A model generated the notes under the pieces. It searched no databases and was not told the origin of the DNA. It was given only the letters and a program-made list of their open reading frames with translations. The translations under genes and the position numbers were made by a program. From Gemmatimonadota bacterium (lineage in GTDB: Bacteria > Latescibacterota > UBA2968 > UBA8231), in contig JABJJN010000089.1 of assembly GCA_018660835.1 (NCBI GenBank), positions 296,440 to 360,439 of the forward strand: DNA of 64,000 nt. The letters are read 5' to 3'. This document shows, piece by piece, positions 7,280-15,986 of the stretch (position 1 is its first letter; each line of letters starts with the position of its first letter).

Positions 7280-9262
7280 GTGACCGACACCCGATCTCTC
7301 TCGATCCCAACTCGACTCGTCCTGCCTTTGCTGGCACTTTGTGTCGTTCTCGGCGCGGCACTGCGTCTGCCAGGAATCGGTCGTTCTCTGGGGCCCGATG
7401 AGCTCTTTACGATTGGTGTCTTCACCACACACTCCATCCTCGACATCATTGCGCGCTACGACCTACCCAACAATCACATCTTCCACACCCTCTGCGTGCG
7501 TGCCATGCAGGGCTTACTCGGCGACAGCGAATGGTCTCTTCGACTACCAGCACTGCTCGCTGGACTCGCAGGAATTCCGGTCCTTTTCTGGTTTGCACGT
7601 CGTCTCACGGGCGCACCCAGTGTCGGCCTCCTTTCGGCATTGCTGCTAGCAGCACACCCTCTCCACATCAGCCTCTCTCAACAATCTCGCGGCTACACGC
7701 TGCTGGTCCTATGTGCCATTCTCTATGCAGGCTTTCTGTGGCTCGGTGTCACCCGCTCCCTGACTCGCCACACCGGCACCGCACCTGGCGTCTGGACGGT
7801 CCGCAGTAATCCTCACAACGACACGTGGATCTGGTTTGGTGTTGCTCTGTCTGGATCTCTCGCAACACTGACCCTTCCGAGTGCCGCTTTGCTGATCGGT
7901 GCCGGCACGATCGGCGCCTTGCTGCTGGCCCGCTCGGCAAAGGCTGGATCCTCACCTGGTGAGTCCTCTGGCAAAGGCCAATCCCGATTCATCGTGTTGC
8001 TACCCCTTGCTTTGGCCACACTCGTGATCGCCGTGCACACGGCCCTCGTTTACCTGCCACTGGCAGAAGAACTTCGCGCTCACGCCGATCGCTTCGGCCA
8101 ACCACTGACGATCTCCGGATTCAGCGACTTCCTTGCAGCAACCTGGCTTGCCATCGGTCCACCGCGTCTGGCCTGGCTCATGCACCTGTTCGCCGCCTGG
8201 GGCTTGATCACACTGGAAGGTGCACGTCGTGGTGCCGGACTGTTCCTTGGTGCAATCGTCGGTCTACCTCTCGTGCTCACTCTTGCCCTCGGTGCCCATG
8301 CCGAGCCTCGGCTCTATCTGTTTCTCGTGCCCTTCTCGCTGGTTGCCATCGCTGCCGGCGCCGAGTCACTGCGACTGCTTATTCAGCGTAAGACAGCTGG
8401 GGCAATTCGTTGGACAGCGGCACTTCCCATCCTCGCCGTGGGTGCCGCTTTCTACAGCAACGTGTCAGCCCCAATAGAGACCGGCTATCGCGATGCGGGT
8501 CGCTACGTGGCTGAACAGACACGTGCTGGCGATCTGGTCATCATTCCCTACATCATGGATGCCGCCATCGGCTTCTATGCCGCGGGCGCCACCGTAGATA
8601 GAGTGCGAGCCATACCGGAGACAGGCATCCATCGCGTGCTCTTCGTCGACCGCCCCGACACGGACCACTTCCGACTCGATGACTTGATGCTGGCTGCCAA
8701 CTTCACCACCGATGCCGCCGATCACCGCGATACGTATGCCCACTTGCAGCTTCCCACGGCGGCGTTCACTGCCATCAGGCATTTTGGATCTACTGTCGTG
8801 CACGCGACCAGAACGTCGGCCACACCGATCGATCTTGGCATCTTGAACCAGGCCGACGCGTGGCATCTCTACTATGCCCAGGATCCAGCGGCCACATCCA
8901 TCACCGCTACCGCCGCGTCGGCACTACGCCTCGACGCTGGGGGGAAGGCTGCTGTGATCCACTCGCGTCGACGGGTCAGCTTCACGCAGAACGGACTGGC
9001 CCTGATCGCACTCCACAAACGTGGCAATGGCTATGCATCGTTGTATGAGATCGTTGACGATGAACCACAGGCACTACAGATGGTGACCCCCCTTGCCGCC
9101 CCGGCGATCCACATCGTCGAGGGAGACACGGTGCACGCTGATGTCGCGTTGGCACCTGTCGTAGCCAATCGCGAGTACGGCCTGTTTCTTACAACGCACG
9201 GCCGCGTCGAAGTAAGCGACTGGCGCGTGAGTTTCCTTCCTTACAAGGAGCCGAATCAATGA
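7280..9262 (+). CDS. Membrane glycosyltransferase of the GT39/PMT (ArnT-like) superfamily
   Basis: A 660-residue protein with about ten hydrophobic helices in residues 10-405 and a soluble C-terminal domain. GRSLGPDELFT in the first loop carries the Asp-Glu pair (D40-E41) that acts in catalysis in GT-C fold enzymes of the PMT/ArnT type, which move sugars from polyprenyl-phosphate donors to acceptors outside the cytoplasmic membrane. HPLHISLSQQSRGYTLL is the conserved second loop of this group. The GTG start at 7280 has AGGA upstream. The stop overlaps the ATG of the BNR-repeat protein (ATGA), so the two are probably co-translated. Donor and acceptor are unknown. Confidence 0.75.
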   Translation: MTDTRSLSIPTRLVLPLLALCVVLGAALRLPGIGRSLGPDELFTIGVFTTHSILDIIARYDLPNNHIFHTLCVRAMQGLLGDSEWSLRLPALLAGLAGIPVLFWFARRLTGAPSVGLLSALLLAAHPLHISLSQQSRGYTLLVLCAILYAGFLWLGVTRSLTRHTGTAPGVWTVRSNPHNDTWIWFGVALSGSLATLTLPSAALLIGAGTIGALLLARSAKAGSSPGESSGKGQSRFIVLLPLALATLVIAVHTALVYLPLAEELRAHADRFGQPLTISGFSDFLAATWLAIGPPRLAWLMHLFAAWGLITLEGARRGAGLFLGAIVGLPLVLTLALGAHAEPRLYLFLVPFSLVAIAAGAESLRLLIQRKTAGAIRWTAALPILAVGAAFYSNVSAPIETGYRDAGRYVAEQTRAGDLVIIPYIMDAAIGFYAAGATVDRVRAIPETGIHRVLFVDRPDTDHFRLDDLMLAANFTTDAADHRDTYAHLQLPTAAFTAIRHFGSTVVHATRTSATPIDLGILNQADAWHLYYAQDPAATSITATAASALRLDAGGKAAVIHSRRRVSFTQNGLALIALHKRGNGYASLYEIVDDEPQALQMVTPLAAPAIHIVEGDTVHADVALAPVVANREYGLFLTTHGRVEVSDWRVSFLPYKEPNQ

Positions 9263-10338
9263 ACCAGATCATGCTGATGCTCGGCACGCGCAAGGGCGTC
9301 TTCCTTGCTTTCAGTGACGAGAGCCGCCAGCAGTGGCGCCTTGAAGGACCTCATTTCAAGGGCGCGGAGATCCACTATGTCACCGCCGTCCCTGAGACCC
9401 ACGCCAAGGGCGGCGGCGTCACCCTCTATGCAGCCGGGGCCAGCGCCTGGTGGGGCCCAGGCATTCAGATGTCTCGCGATCTGGGCGCTACATGGGAAGA
9501 GGGTGAACCCGTCCGCTTTCACGAGGACCGCGGTCTCACCGTCGAGCGTATCTGGATCCTGAAAGCCGCCGGCGATCGATTACTCGCCGGTGTCGACCCG
9601 GGCGCATTGTTCATCGGTGCAGGCGGTGGTGACTGGCAGGAAGTACGTGCCCTCACCGATCATCCCACCCGCGACAGCTGGGGACCTGGTGCGGGAGGCA
9701 TGATGGTACACTCCATCTGTTGCGATCCCGCCAATGCAGACCGCTTCTATGTGGGCATCTCTGCGGCAGGCACATTTCTCACCGAGGATGGTGGAGTCAG
9801 CTGGGCGCCAAAGAACAGCGGCGTCCTCGCTGACTTTTTGCCCGACAAGTATCCCGCCGTCGGTCAGTGTGTTCATCACATGGAAATGCACCCTGAAGAG
9901 CCCAACACACTCTACCAGCAGAATCACTGTGGCATCTATCGCTCCGACGATGGGGGTAATCACTGGATCGACATCTCCGAGGGACTGCCATCGCGCTTTG
10001 GTTTTCCTCTCGCCGTCGACCCCAACGACGGCGACACGATCTACGTCGTCCCGGAGGAGTCCTCCGAGAATCGCGCCACCTGCGATGGCGCCTTTCGTGT
10101 CTATCGTAGTCGTGATCGTGGCAACCAGTGGACGGCGCTGACCCAGGGCCTGCCGCAAACTGATGCCTGGGTGAATGTCCTTCGCCACGGCCTGTGCACG
10201 GATACCTTCGCTGACACAGGGATCTATTGCGGCACCCAGGGTGGTCAGGTGCTCATCGGTCGCGATCGCGGTGATTACTGGGAGACCCTCTTCAACTGGC
10301 TGCCACCTGTCTATTCAGTGCAGGCCATGAAGTATTGA
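9259..10338 (+). CDS. BNR/sialidase-like beta-propeller protein
   Basis: A 359-residue protein built of repeated Asp-box-like units (SRDLGATWEEG, TEDGGVSWAP, SDDGGNHWID, SRDRGNQWTAL, GRDRGDYWE), the S-x-D-x-G-x-x-W motif of BNR/sialidase beta-propellers. No signal peptide is present. Proteins of this kind bind or hydrolyse glycans, but many are not sialidases and the catalytic arginine triad cannot be assigned here. It overlaps the upstream glycosyltransferase stop by four bases. A related propeller lies at 56811-57746 beside the Opp-type importer. Confidence 0.75.
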   Translation: MNQIMLMLGTRKGVFLAFSDESRQQWRLEGPHFKGAEIHYVTAVPETHAKGGGVTLYAAGASAWWGPGIQMSRDLGATWEEGEPVRFHEDRGLTVERIWILKAAGDRLLAGVDPGALFIGAGGGDWQEVRALTDHPTRDSWGPGAGGMMVHSICCDPANADRFYVGISAAGTFLTEDGGVSWAPKNSGVLADFLPDKYPAVGQCVHHMEMHPEEPNTLYQQNHCGIYRSDDGGNHWIDISEGLPSRFGFPLAVDPNDGDTIYVVPEESSENRATCDGAFRVYRSRDRGNQWTALTQGLPQTDAWVNVLRHGLCTDTFADTGIYCGTQGGQVLIGRDRGDYWETLFNWLPPVYSVQAMKY

Positions 10339-10420
10339 GTTTGCATCCCTTTGCTCTCAGTCACGACCCGAACAGGTGACACTCTCCCGGGCCGCTGAAA
10401 CCATCCTCTCCTGAAGAGCC

Positions 10421-10441
10421 ACTGGCACGCGCCTTGCCAGT
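10421..10441 (+). terminator. Possible weak terminator hairpin
   Basis: ACTGGCA 10421-10427 and TGCCAGT 10435-10441 form a 7-base stem with a 7-base loop, followed by TGTTTG rather than a clean T run. It sits in the 217-base gap after the BNR gene. A second small hairpin follows at 10455-10472. Confidence 0.3.
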
Positions 10442-10555
10442 TGTTTGCCGTCCCGTCGTTGCTGCAAACGACACGTGGAGCTCGCGTCCTCGACGCCTGT
10501 GATCGATTCGGCATTCTCGCCGCGATCTCAGAAGCTCCAAGACCGGAGAGCGCAC

Positions 10556-11776
10556 ATGATCATCGGCGCCATTGGCCACGGCTTCTGGCCACTCGTGGGA
10601 GGCCTCGAACAACAGATTCAGGATTGTGCCATCGGCTGGGTGCGCCGCGGCTGTCAGGTGCGCGTGCTCTCCATCGTCGGTGAAGGCTCTCGTCTGCCGA
10701 CGCGAGAGAAGATGCCCGTGCGTGCAGCCCACACCTCGCCCGGCAATCGTCGCGCCGCGTTGCAGCCGATCGATGTGCTGCGCTCCCCCGTGCTGCGACC
10801 ATCTGTCCCACATGATCCCTTATCTGAACCCGAGATCCCGAGTCAGGCCTATCGCGATCTGGTGCCGACGTGGGCACAGGAGTTGGCCGATGTAGATGTA
10901 CTGGTCACCTTCGGCGCTTCTCCTGCCATCGCCGGTGGACTGCTGAAGGCAAGACTCGGTTTGCCCCTCATCGCTGTGCTGCCGGGCATTCCAGAAGTGG
11001 GTGATCGGCGCTTCGATGAGGTACGTCGTTGCGATGCCGATGTCTTTGTCACCGTCTCGCGCTGCATGCGCGACCGCGCCCGTCGCCTTTTCGACCTGCA
11101 TTCGCTGACGATCTACAACGGCATCGACACCGCGTTCTTTCGACCCGTCCGGCCCCGGACACTGAAGGCGACGGACCATCTGCCCGGACCACTGATCACT
11201 GCCCCTGTGCGACTTGATCCGGCGAAAGATGTGGAACTGCTCATCGAGGCCTTCGACATCTTGCACGCCCTGCGACCCGATGCCACGTTGCTCGTCACCG
11301 GCAATGGCTCCATCTGTCACGATCTGGGCCTGGCGAACCCCTACTACGAACACCTGCGCCAACTCGTTGCCCTCAAGGAACTGCGTCACAGCGTGCGTTT
11401 CGCCCGCGGCAGCATCGCCGCCTCGGACATGCCATCCCTCTATAGCCGCTCCGATGTGTGTGTCATGACCAGTCGCACGGAGGGCTTCGGATTGGCTCTG
11501 GCTGAATCCCTCGCTTGTGGCACACCCGTCGTGGCGACCCGGACCGAGGGGATGGCGGAGGTTTTCGCCGATGGCGCCGGTGGCGTCTTCGTCGATTCTC
11601 GTGAACCGGCCGACATCGCCCAATGCCTGCTGACACTGATTGGCGATGAACACCTTCGTCGTCGCATGGGAGCCATCGGACGGCGACATGTACAGCGAGC
11701 CTTCCCCGTGCAACAACAGGCAGATCGTTATCTCGAACTGCTGCAATCCCTGAACACTTGCCGACGCGCCGCCTGA
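10556..11776 (+). CDS. GT4-family glycosyltransferase
   Basis: About 406 residues from ATG 10556, chosen because GGAG lies eight bases upstream and the protein then begins MIIGAIGHGFWPLVGGLEQQ, the usual N terminus of GT4 (GT-B fold) enzymes with the glycine-rich donor loop. The C-terminal half has the family hallmarks: APVRLDPAKDVELLIEAF (donor phosphate contact) and the E-x7-E element in SRTEGFGLALAESLACGTPVVATRTEGMAEV. GT4 enzymes transfer sugars from nucleotide donors with retention of configuration. It heads a three-gene cassette with an uncharacterised protein and a GT2-like enzyme, seven bases and four bases apart. Confidence 0.85.
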   Translation: MIIGAIGHGFWPLVGGLEQQIQDCAIGWVRRGCQVRVLSIVGEGSRLPTREKMPVRAAHTSPGNRRAALQPIDVLRSPVLRPSVPHDPLSEPEIPSQAYRDLVPTWAQELADVDVLVTFGASPAIAGGLLKARLGLPLIAVLPGIPEVGDRRFDEVRRCDADVFVTVSRCMRDRARRLFDLHSLTIYNGIDTAFFRPVRPRTLKATDHLPGPLITAPVRLDPAKDVELLIEAFDILHALRPDATLLVTGNGSICHDLGLANPYYEHLRQLVALKELRHSVRFARGSIAASDMPSLYSRSDVCVMTSRTEGFGLALAESLACGTPVVATRTEGMAEVFADGAGGVFVDSREPADIAQCLLTLIGDEHLRRRMGAIGRRHVQRAFPVQQQADRYLELLQSLNTCRRAA

Positions 11777-11782
11777 ACACCC

Positions 11783-12931
11783 GTGATTGCGATCATTGCC
11801 CCTGCCGCGCCGGCATCCATCCGCCTGCCCTTGGGAAGGCCTGCCTCTAGCAGCTACCTGTTTCTAGCGTATCCGCTGGCAATCCTGGCGTCGCGTGGCA
11901 GGGGCGAGTCGTGGCTACATGAACACTTCGTGCAACTCTACCACACACCGTCCCGCGGTCTGAAGGTATACACCCATCCGCACTGCACATCGACACACAT
12001 GGCGCAGGTGTACGATGCTGATTTCACGGGAATTGCTCAGCAGCTTGTCGACCCTCGTCAGTTGCAGGGTGACCCACTCCATGAGTTGCAAAAGCAACTC
12101 TCGCAGGGCGTCTATCCACAGGTTGATGTGGACATGGGGCGACTCGGGTTGACCCGCGATCGACGTCCCTTCCTACATGAGATCCTACTGTGTGGCCACG
12201 ACTCGACCCGATTCGAAGTGCTCGCCTTCGATACAGGTGGACGGCTGCGTCGCCAATGGATTGAAGCCACGAGTCTTGCAGCCGCACTAGACGTTGATGG
12301 AGGCGCGCTGCTGCGGACGCTGACACAAGAGGGTGAGACAGTCCCCGCCTGGCTCCGAGCTGATTGGTGTGGGCGCCCACAATGGATCCTTCATGAGCCG
12401 ACACGCCACGTAGAAGAAGGTGTAGATGACGCAGATCCTGCTCGGGTACTTCAAGAGCTTGCCCACTATGTGACCAACCAGCCCGCAGCTGATCTGCCAG
12501 AGGCTAGATCGTGTGCAGATACGCAATTGCCCGCGGATACTCGCTGGGGTCATGGCGCGCAATCAGGCATCATCGACGCCATGCGCCAACCTGGAACTGA
12601 TTGCCCCATGATCTGCCTCCGCCTTTGGTGGGAGCACAAGAGGCTGATGGCTCATCGGCTGCGATGGCTAGCACAGTTGCACGGAGCACCTTCCTTCGCA
12701 GCGAAACAGATGGAAGTGCTCGCTCGTAGAGCGGGTGCCTTGCGCATGAGCGTCCTGCGACATGAGCGGCAAACGAGGCGGGCCGTAGTAGCCAGCCCAG
12801 GGAGAGCGAGTATTGCCGACGGCATCGAGGCCATTGGCAAGATTGAAGAGCAACTCCTGAGCACCCTTTTCGATCAGGTTCAATCTCTCTCAGGCTCATG
12901 GGTCAAGCTGTCGGAAGCTGGAACGCCGTGA
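11783..12931 (+). CDS. Uncharacterised protein in a glycosyltransferase cassette (possibly BtrH/C39-like)
   Basis: A 382-residue protein I do not firmly recognise. The stretch around residues 110-150 (YPQVDVDMGRLGL...FLHEILLCGHDS...FEVLAFDT) resembles the V-D-x-Y/x-L-P ... H-D-x-L-x-x-G-x-D pattern of BtrH-N or cysteine-peptidase-like proteins found beside peptide or secondary-metabolite genes. The catalytic residues of those families cannot be confirmed here. The C-terminal third (270-370) is Arg/Leu-rich and probably helical. It starts at GTG 11783, six bases after the GT4 stop, and its stop overlaps the next start, so it is almost certainly part of the same operon. Confidence 0.5.
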   Translation: MIAIIAPAAPASIRLPLGRPASSSYLFLAYPLAILASRGRGESWLHEHFVQLYHTPSRGLKVYTHPHCTSTHMAQVYDADFTGIAQQLVDPRQLQGDPLHELQKQLSQGVYPQVDVDMGRLGLTRDRRPFLHEILLCGHDSTRFEVLAFDTGGRLRRQWIEATSLAAALDVDGGALLRTLTQEGETVPAWLRADWCGRPQWILHEPTRHVEEGVDDADPARVLQELAHYVTNQPAADLPEARSCADTQLPADTRWGHGAQSGIIDAMRQPGTDCPMICLRLWWEHKRLMAHRLRWLAQLHGAPSFAAKQMEVLARRAGALRMSVLRHERQTRRAVVASPGRASIADGIEAIGKIEEQLLSTLFDQVQSLSGSWVKLSEAGTP

Positions 12932-14118
12932 GCAGAGATCCGACGCGCCATGAATCGGGTCAGCGAGAATTATTGCCGGCGCCGGGCACAAAGCTCGCCC
13001 TCGCCTGCTGCGCTTCCCGCGCCTCCTTTGCCGCCGTCACTTCGCAGCTACTGCGACGACTGTCCACCCAAGGTGTATCACGGCGCTACGACCTTCACCT
13101 GATCGTCGTCCATGCCAAGGTCGATCGACTCAATCTCTCCGGTCTGGCCGCGTCGGCCGACCTGCAAACCCTCACGATCATCGAACTGGAGAGCAATTCG
13201 TACGCGACCAGACGCAATCAGGCCCTGGCGACAGCCCTGGAAGCGGACTGTCGATACCTGTTCTTCTACGATGATGACGAGCATTGGGTGCGACCCATCT
13301 TCCACGCTGACAAGACGGTCGGTTGGCGGCACAGCGATCCCCTCGTTCCCCATTTGGCAGGTCTTGCGGCGGGTGCTGTCATCACCTGTGGTGTGACATT
13401 GGGTCAGGTCTCACCGGTGCCGTGGATCTTGCCCCAACAGACAGATCCCCGGTATCTCGTCGACCTCGGCCACGCCCTGCGCTTTGGGAGTGAGTTTCTG
13501 CATCGACGCAGTTTTGTCGAGGATGCCGGTCGCTGGCGTTGCCGACCCTCGTGTCGACTCGATGCCCCGATGCTGCGTCGACGTGGGATTCTGCCACTGA
13601 CAGGTGGTAATCTGGCGATCGATTTGCGCGCCATGCGCGCTGGCAGGATTCCCCCCTACTACAATCCGCCCTTGGCACGCGGCGAGGATGCGTTGCTCGG
13701 TGCACGCGTCCGCCATTTGCCCGTACGTCGGGTGAGTGCCTGCAGTTTCCACGATCCCTTTGGCCGAATGCACTGTGCCGAAGATGGCGAGCCGATGTCG
13801 ATGGCAGCGCAGACGCCGGACCCGGATCAGGCTCTGCAGCGTTTCGCCGACGCCCTTTGCGGTTGGGTCGGATATGCACCACTGCTTGTCAGGCTGGGTG
13901 GCGGCCTGCGCATCGGACTATCTGGCGCGCAACGCCTGGAAACACTGCAGCGAGTGATTGATGACGTCGGCGCACCCATCGCTCAGGACCTGGGTTGTCC
14001 ACAACTCACTGGCCTGTCCGCTCTATTGCATGCGCGCCGACAGGCGGTGACCCTCGATCACGAGCAGATGCGGCAGCAGGCTGCCAGGTGGCCAGGCTAC
14101 CGGGTGGTCAGCGATTGA
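12928..14118 (+). CDS. GT2-like (GT-A fold) glycosyltransferase
   Basis: About 396 residues from GTG 12928, which overlaps the upstream stop as GTGA; ATG 12898 in the same frame is an alternative. The N-terminal part (LALACCASRASFAAV ... YATRRNQAL ... YLFFYDDDEHWV) follows the GT2 layout, with a DxD-like metal site in FFYDDDEHW. GGNLAIDL, RGEDALLGAR and CSFHDPFG match the acceptor-side and general-base segments of GT-A enzymes. The 3' end overlaps the end of the convergent CRTAC1 gene by 22 bases. With the GT4 enzyme and the unknown protein it probably assembles a glycan or glycosylates a product that cannot be identified here. Confidence 0.65.
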   Translation: MSRDPTRHESGQRELLPAPGTKLALACCASRASFAAVTSQLLRRLSTQGVSRRYDLHLIVVHAKVDRLNLSGLAASADLQTLTIIELESNSYATRRNQALATALEADCRYLFFYDDDEHWVRPIFHADKTVGWRHSDPLVPHLAGLAAGAVITCGVTLGQVSPVPWILPQQTDPRYLVDLGHALRFGSEFLHRRSFVEDAGRWRCRPSCRLDAPMLRRRGILPLTGGNLAIDLRAMRAGRIPPYYNPPLARGEDALLGARVRHLPVRRVSACSFHDPFGRMHCAEDGEPMSMAAQTPDPDQALQRFADALCGWVGYAPLLVRLGGGLRIGLSGAQRLETLQRVIDDVGAPIAQDLGCPQLTGLSALLHARRQAVTLDHEQMRQQAARWPGYRVVSD

Positions 14119-15986
14119 CGCTCGACGACACCACGATGATCGATGAGGTAGTGGAAGTCGGCATCGAGATTGTTCAACAGCGTGACCCGCTGATCGGGCC
14201 AGCGGACGGTGATACGGTCAACCTTCGACGACGTACCGAGACCGAACAAGAGTCGTGTCTGACTATGACTCATGTAGGATGAACCCGTACGCACACGCTG
14301 ACGCTGGCGCCCGCCTTTCGTTCGCACCTCGACGATGGCGCCCAAGCCGTGGTGCGATGGCGACTCACCCTGCAGTTGCACAGACAACGCATGCGGGCCC
14401 GTCGAATCGGATGCAGGCAGTGTCTCATTGCGCAGCAGCAGCGCGGGACCCGCATTCGTGCTCAGCAGCACATCGGCATCCCCATCGCCCTCCAGATCGG
14501 CGACGGCCAGTCCACGTCCGACGATGGCCTCGGTAAAGACGGTCCCTCCTGCTGCACCGACCTCGAGCATATGTCCGTCACCGTCATTCCAGAACAGCTG
14601 TGGTCGCTGTGCATAGGAAATCTCCTTTTGCACACTGTTGATCTCGGGTTCGATGTGCCCATTGGCCAGGATCAGATCCTGACGACCATCGAGATCGAAG
14701 TCGGCAAACCGCAAGCCGAAGGTCAGGGTTGATAGTGTCGACTCCACGAGCTGCGATCGACCCGCTACATCAAGGAAGAGTTGTGACTGTGGTTGTGTTT
14801 GCCGATACAGGGACATCGCTTCACGACTGAAATTGCCAATACCAATCGTCTGCGCCGCGTCATCTGCCAGCAGGGCCACGTCGACACCCATTCCCGCACG
14901 AGCCCGACCACTCTCGTCATAGCCGATCCCCGCAGCGAGACCAATCTCCACGAAATGACCACCGTCATTTTGCAGCAAGAAGTTCGGCTGCGTGTCATTT
15001 GTCACGACCAGATCCGCGTCGCCATCGTCGTCGAAGTCGGCAACGGCGACACCCATTGATTTCGCCTCCGGCAGGAAGACACCCGCCACCTCGGTCACTT
15101 CCTCAAAGGTGCCGTCTCCCAGGTTGCGATACAGTCGCGGTGTCGAACCCTGATACTGCGGCGGGGTCGCGTAGGATTTATTCTCCCCGTCAAAGGAGAA
15201 ATAGAGATCGTTTTCCGGTGACCACTGGACATAGTTGGCGACAAACAGATCGAGCAGACCGTCGTCATCCACATCGATCCACGTTGCTGCTGTCGACCAC
15301 TCCGGGTGGCTACGCCCCTCTTCGTCTTGCCACAGCGAGCCCTCGACGCCCGCTGCTGCGGCAACATTCTCATAGTGCCACGGCGACAGTTGCTGCAGCA
15401 GCAAGTTCGCACCGAGCGTCGTCAGAAAGAGATCCTTGTCGCCATCGGCATCGTAGTCTGCCGCCGTGATGCCCATCCCGTGAACTGGCACATCGAGACC
15501 GGAGCCATCCGTGACATTCGAAAAATATCCCGAACCATCGTTGGCAAATGCCGCACTTGTAGGAACGGCGCCACGACCTTCGTGCCCTGGCCACCACGTG
15601 TCATTGATGAGCACGACATCTGCGTCACCATCGCTGTCGAGATCATCGAAGGCCACACCGCTGCCCATGGTTTCGGGCATCCACTTGGCGCCGAAGGATC
15701 CATTCGCATGGGTGAAATCTATCCCCGCGGCAGCGGCGACTTCCGTAAAAGACAATGGTGGCACTTGTACCTGAGTAGGGGCTCGCACATAAGAAGGCGT
15801 CGCTGGCGTCGCGTAATCCGTGTTGGCCAACCGTGCCGATGTGTCGTCGTCACCGCACCCCCACGTCAATGCCACCGCGGCGAATGCCGCGACACGGATG
15901 AGCCTTCTTCCCGATATCTCCCAAGTTGGCATCTGCCGCCAGCCTATCTCGCTCGACGATTTCCATCTCGACGGGCCGCGAATCAT
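14097..15986 (-). CDS. CRTAC1-family lipoprotein (FG-GAP/VCBS repeats with ASPIC/UnbV domain)
   Basis: A 629-residue exported protein. After a basic stretch and hydrophobic segment comes AVALTWGC, a lipobox-like site with Cys near residue 44 (an inner ATG at 15932 would put it at 26). Repeated calcium-binding-like units follow (DLDSDGDADVVL, DYDADGDKDLFL, DVDDDGLLDLFV, DFDDDGDADLVV, DFDLDGRQDLIL, DLEGDGDADVLL), a beta-propeller. The C terminus (GAIVEVRTKGGRQ ... LLFGLGTSSKVDRITVRWPD) is the ASPIC/UnbV domain. CRTAC1 proteins are extracellular and often accompany TPR and cytochrome genes; their function is unclear. The start codon overlaps the cytochrome stop (ATGA), so it is the third gene of a minus-strand redox operon. 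Confidence 0.85.
   Translation of the reverse strand: MIRGPSRWKSSSEIGWRQMPTWEISGRRLIRVAAFAAVALTWGCGDDDTSARLANTDYATPATPSYVRAPTQVQVPPLSFTEVAAAAGIDFTHANGSFGAKWMPETMGSGVAFDDLDSDGDADVVLINDTWWPGHEGRGAVPTSAAFANDGSGYFSNVTDGSGLDVPVHGMGITAADYDADGDKDLFLTTLGANLLLQQLSPWHYENVAAAAGVEGSLWQDEEGRSHPEWSTAATWIDVDDDGLLDLFVANYVQWSPENDLYFSFDGENKSYATPPQYQGSTPRLYRNLGDGTFEEVTEVAGVFLPEAKSMGVAVADFDDDGDADLVVTNDTQPNFLLQNDGGHFVEIGLAAGIGYDESGRARAGMGVDVALLADDAAQTIGIGNFSREAMSLYRQTQPQSQLFLDVAGRSQLVESTLSTLTFGLRFADFDLDGRQDLILANGHIEPEINSVQKEISYAQRPQLFWNDGDGHMLEVGAAGGTVFTEAIVGRGLAVADLEGDGDADVLLSTNAGPALLLRNETLPASDSTGPHALSVQLQGESPSHHGLGAIVEVRTKGGRQRQRVRTGSSYMSHSQTRLLFGLGTSSKVDRITVRWPDQRVTLLNNLDADFHYLIDHRGVVERQSLTTR

Noticed and set aside
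14097..14118. Overlap of two convergent genes by 22 bases
   Set aside because: Both C termini look normal, and such short tail overlaps are common; no frameshift or special signal is needed.
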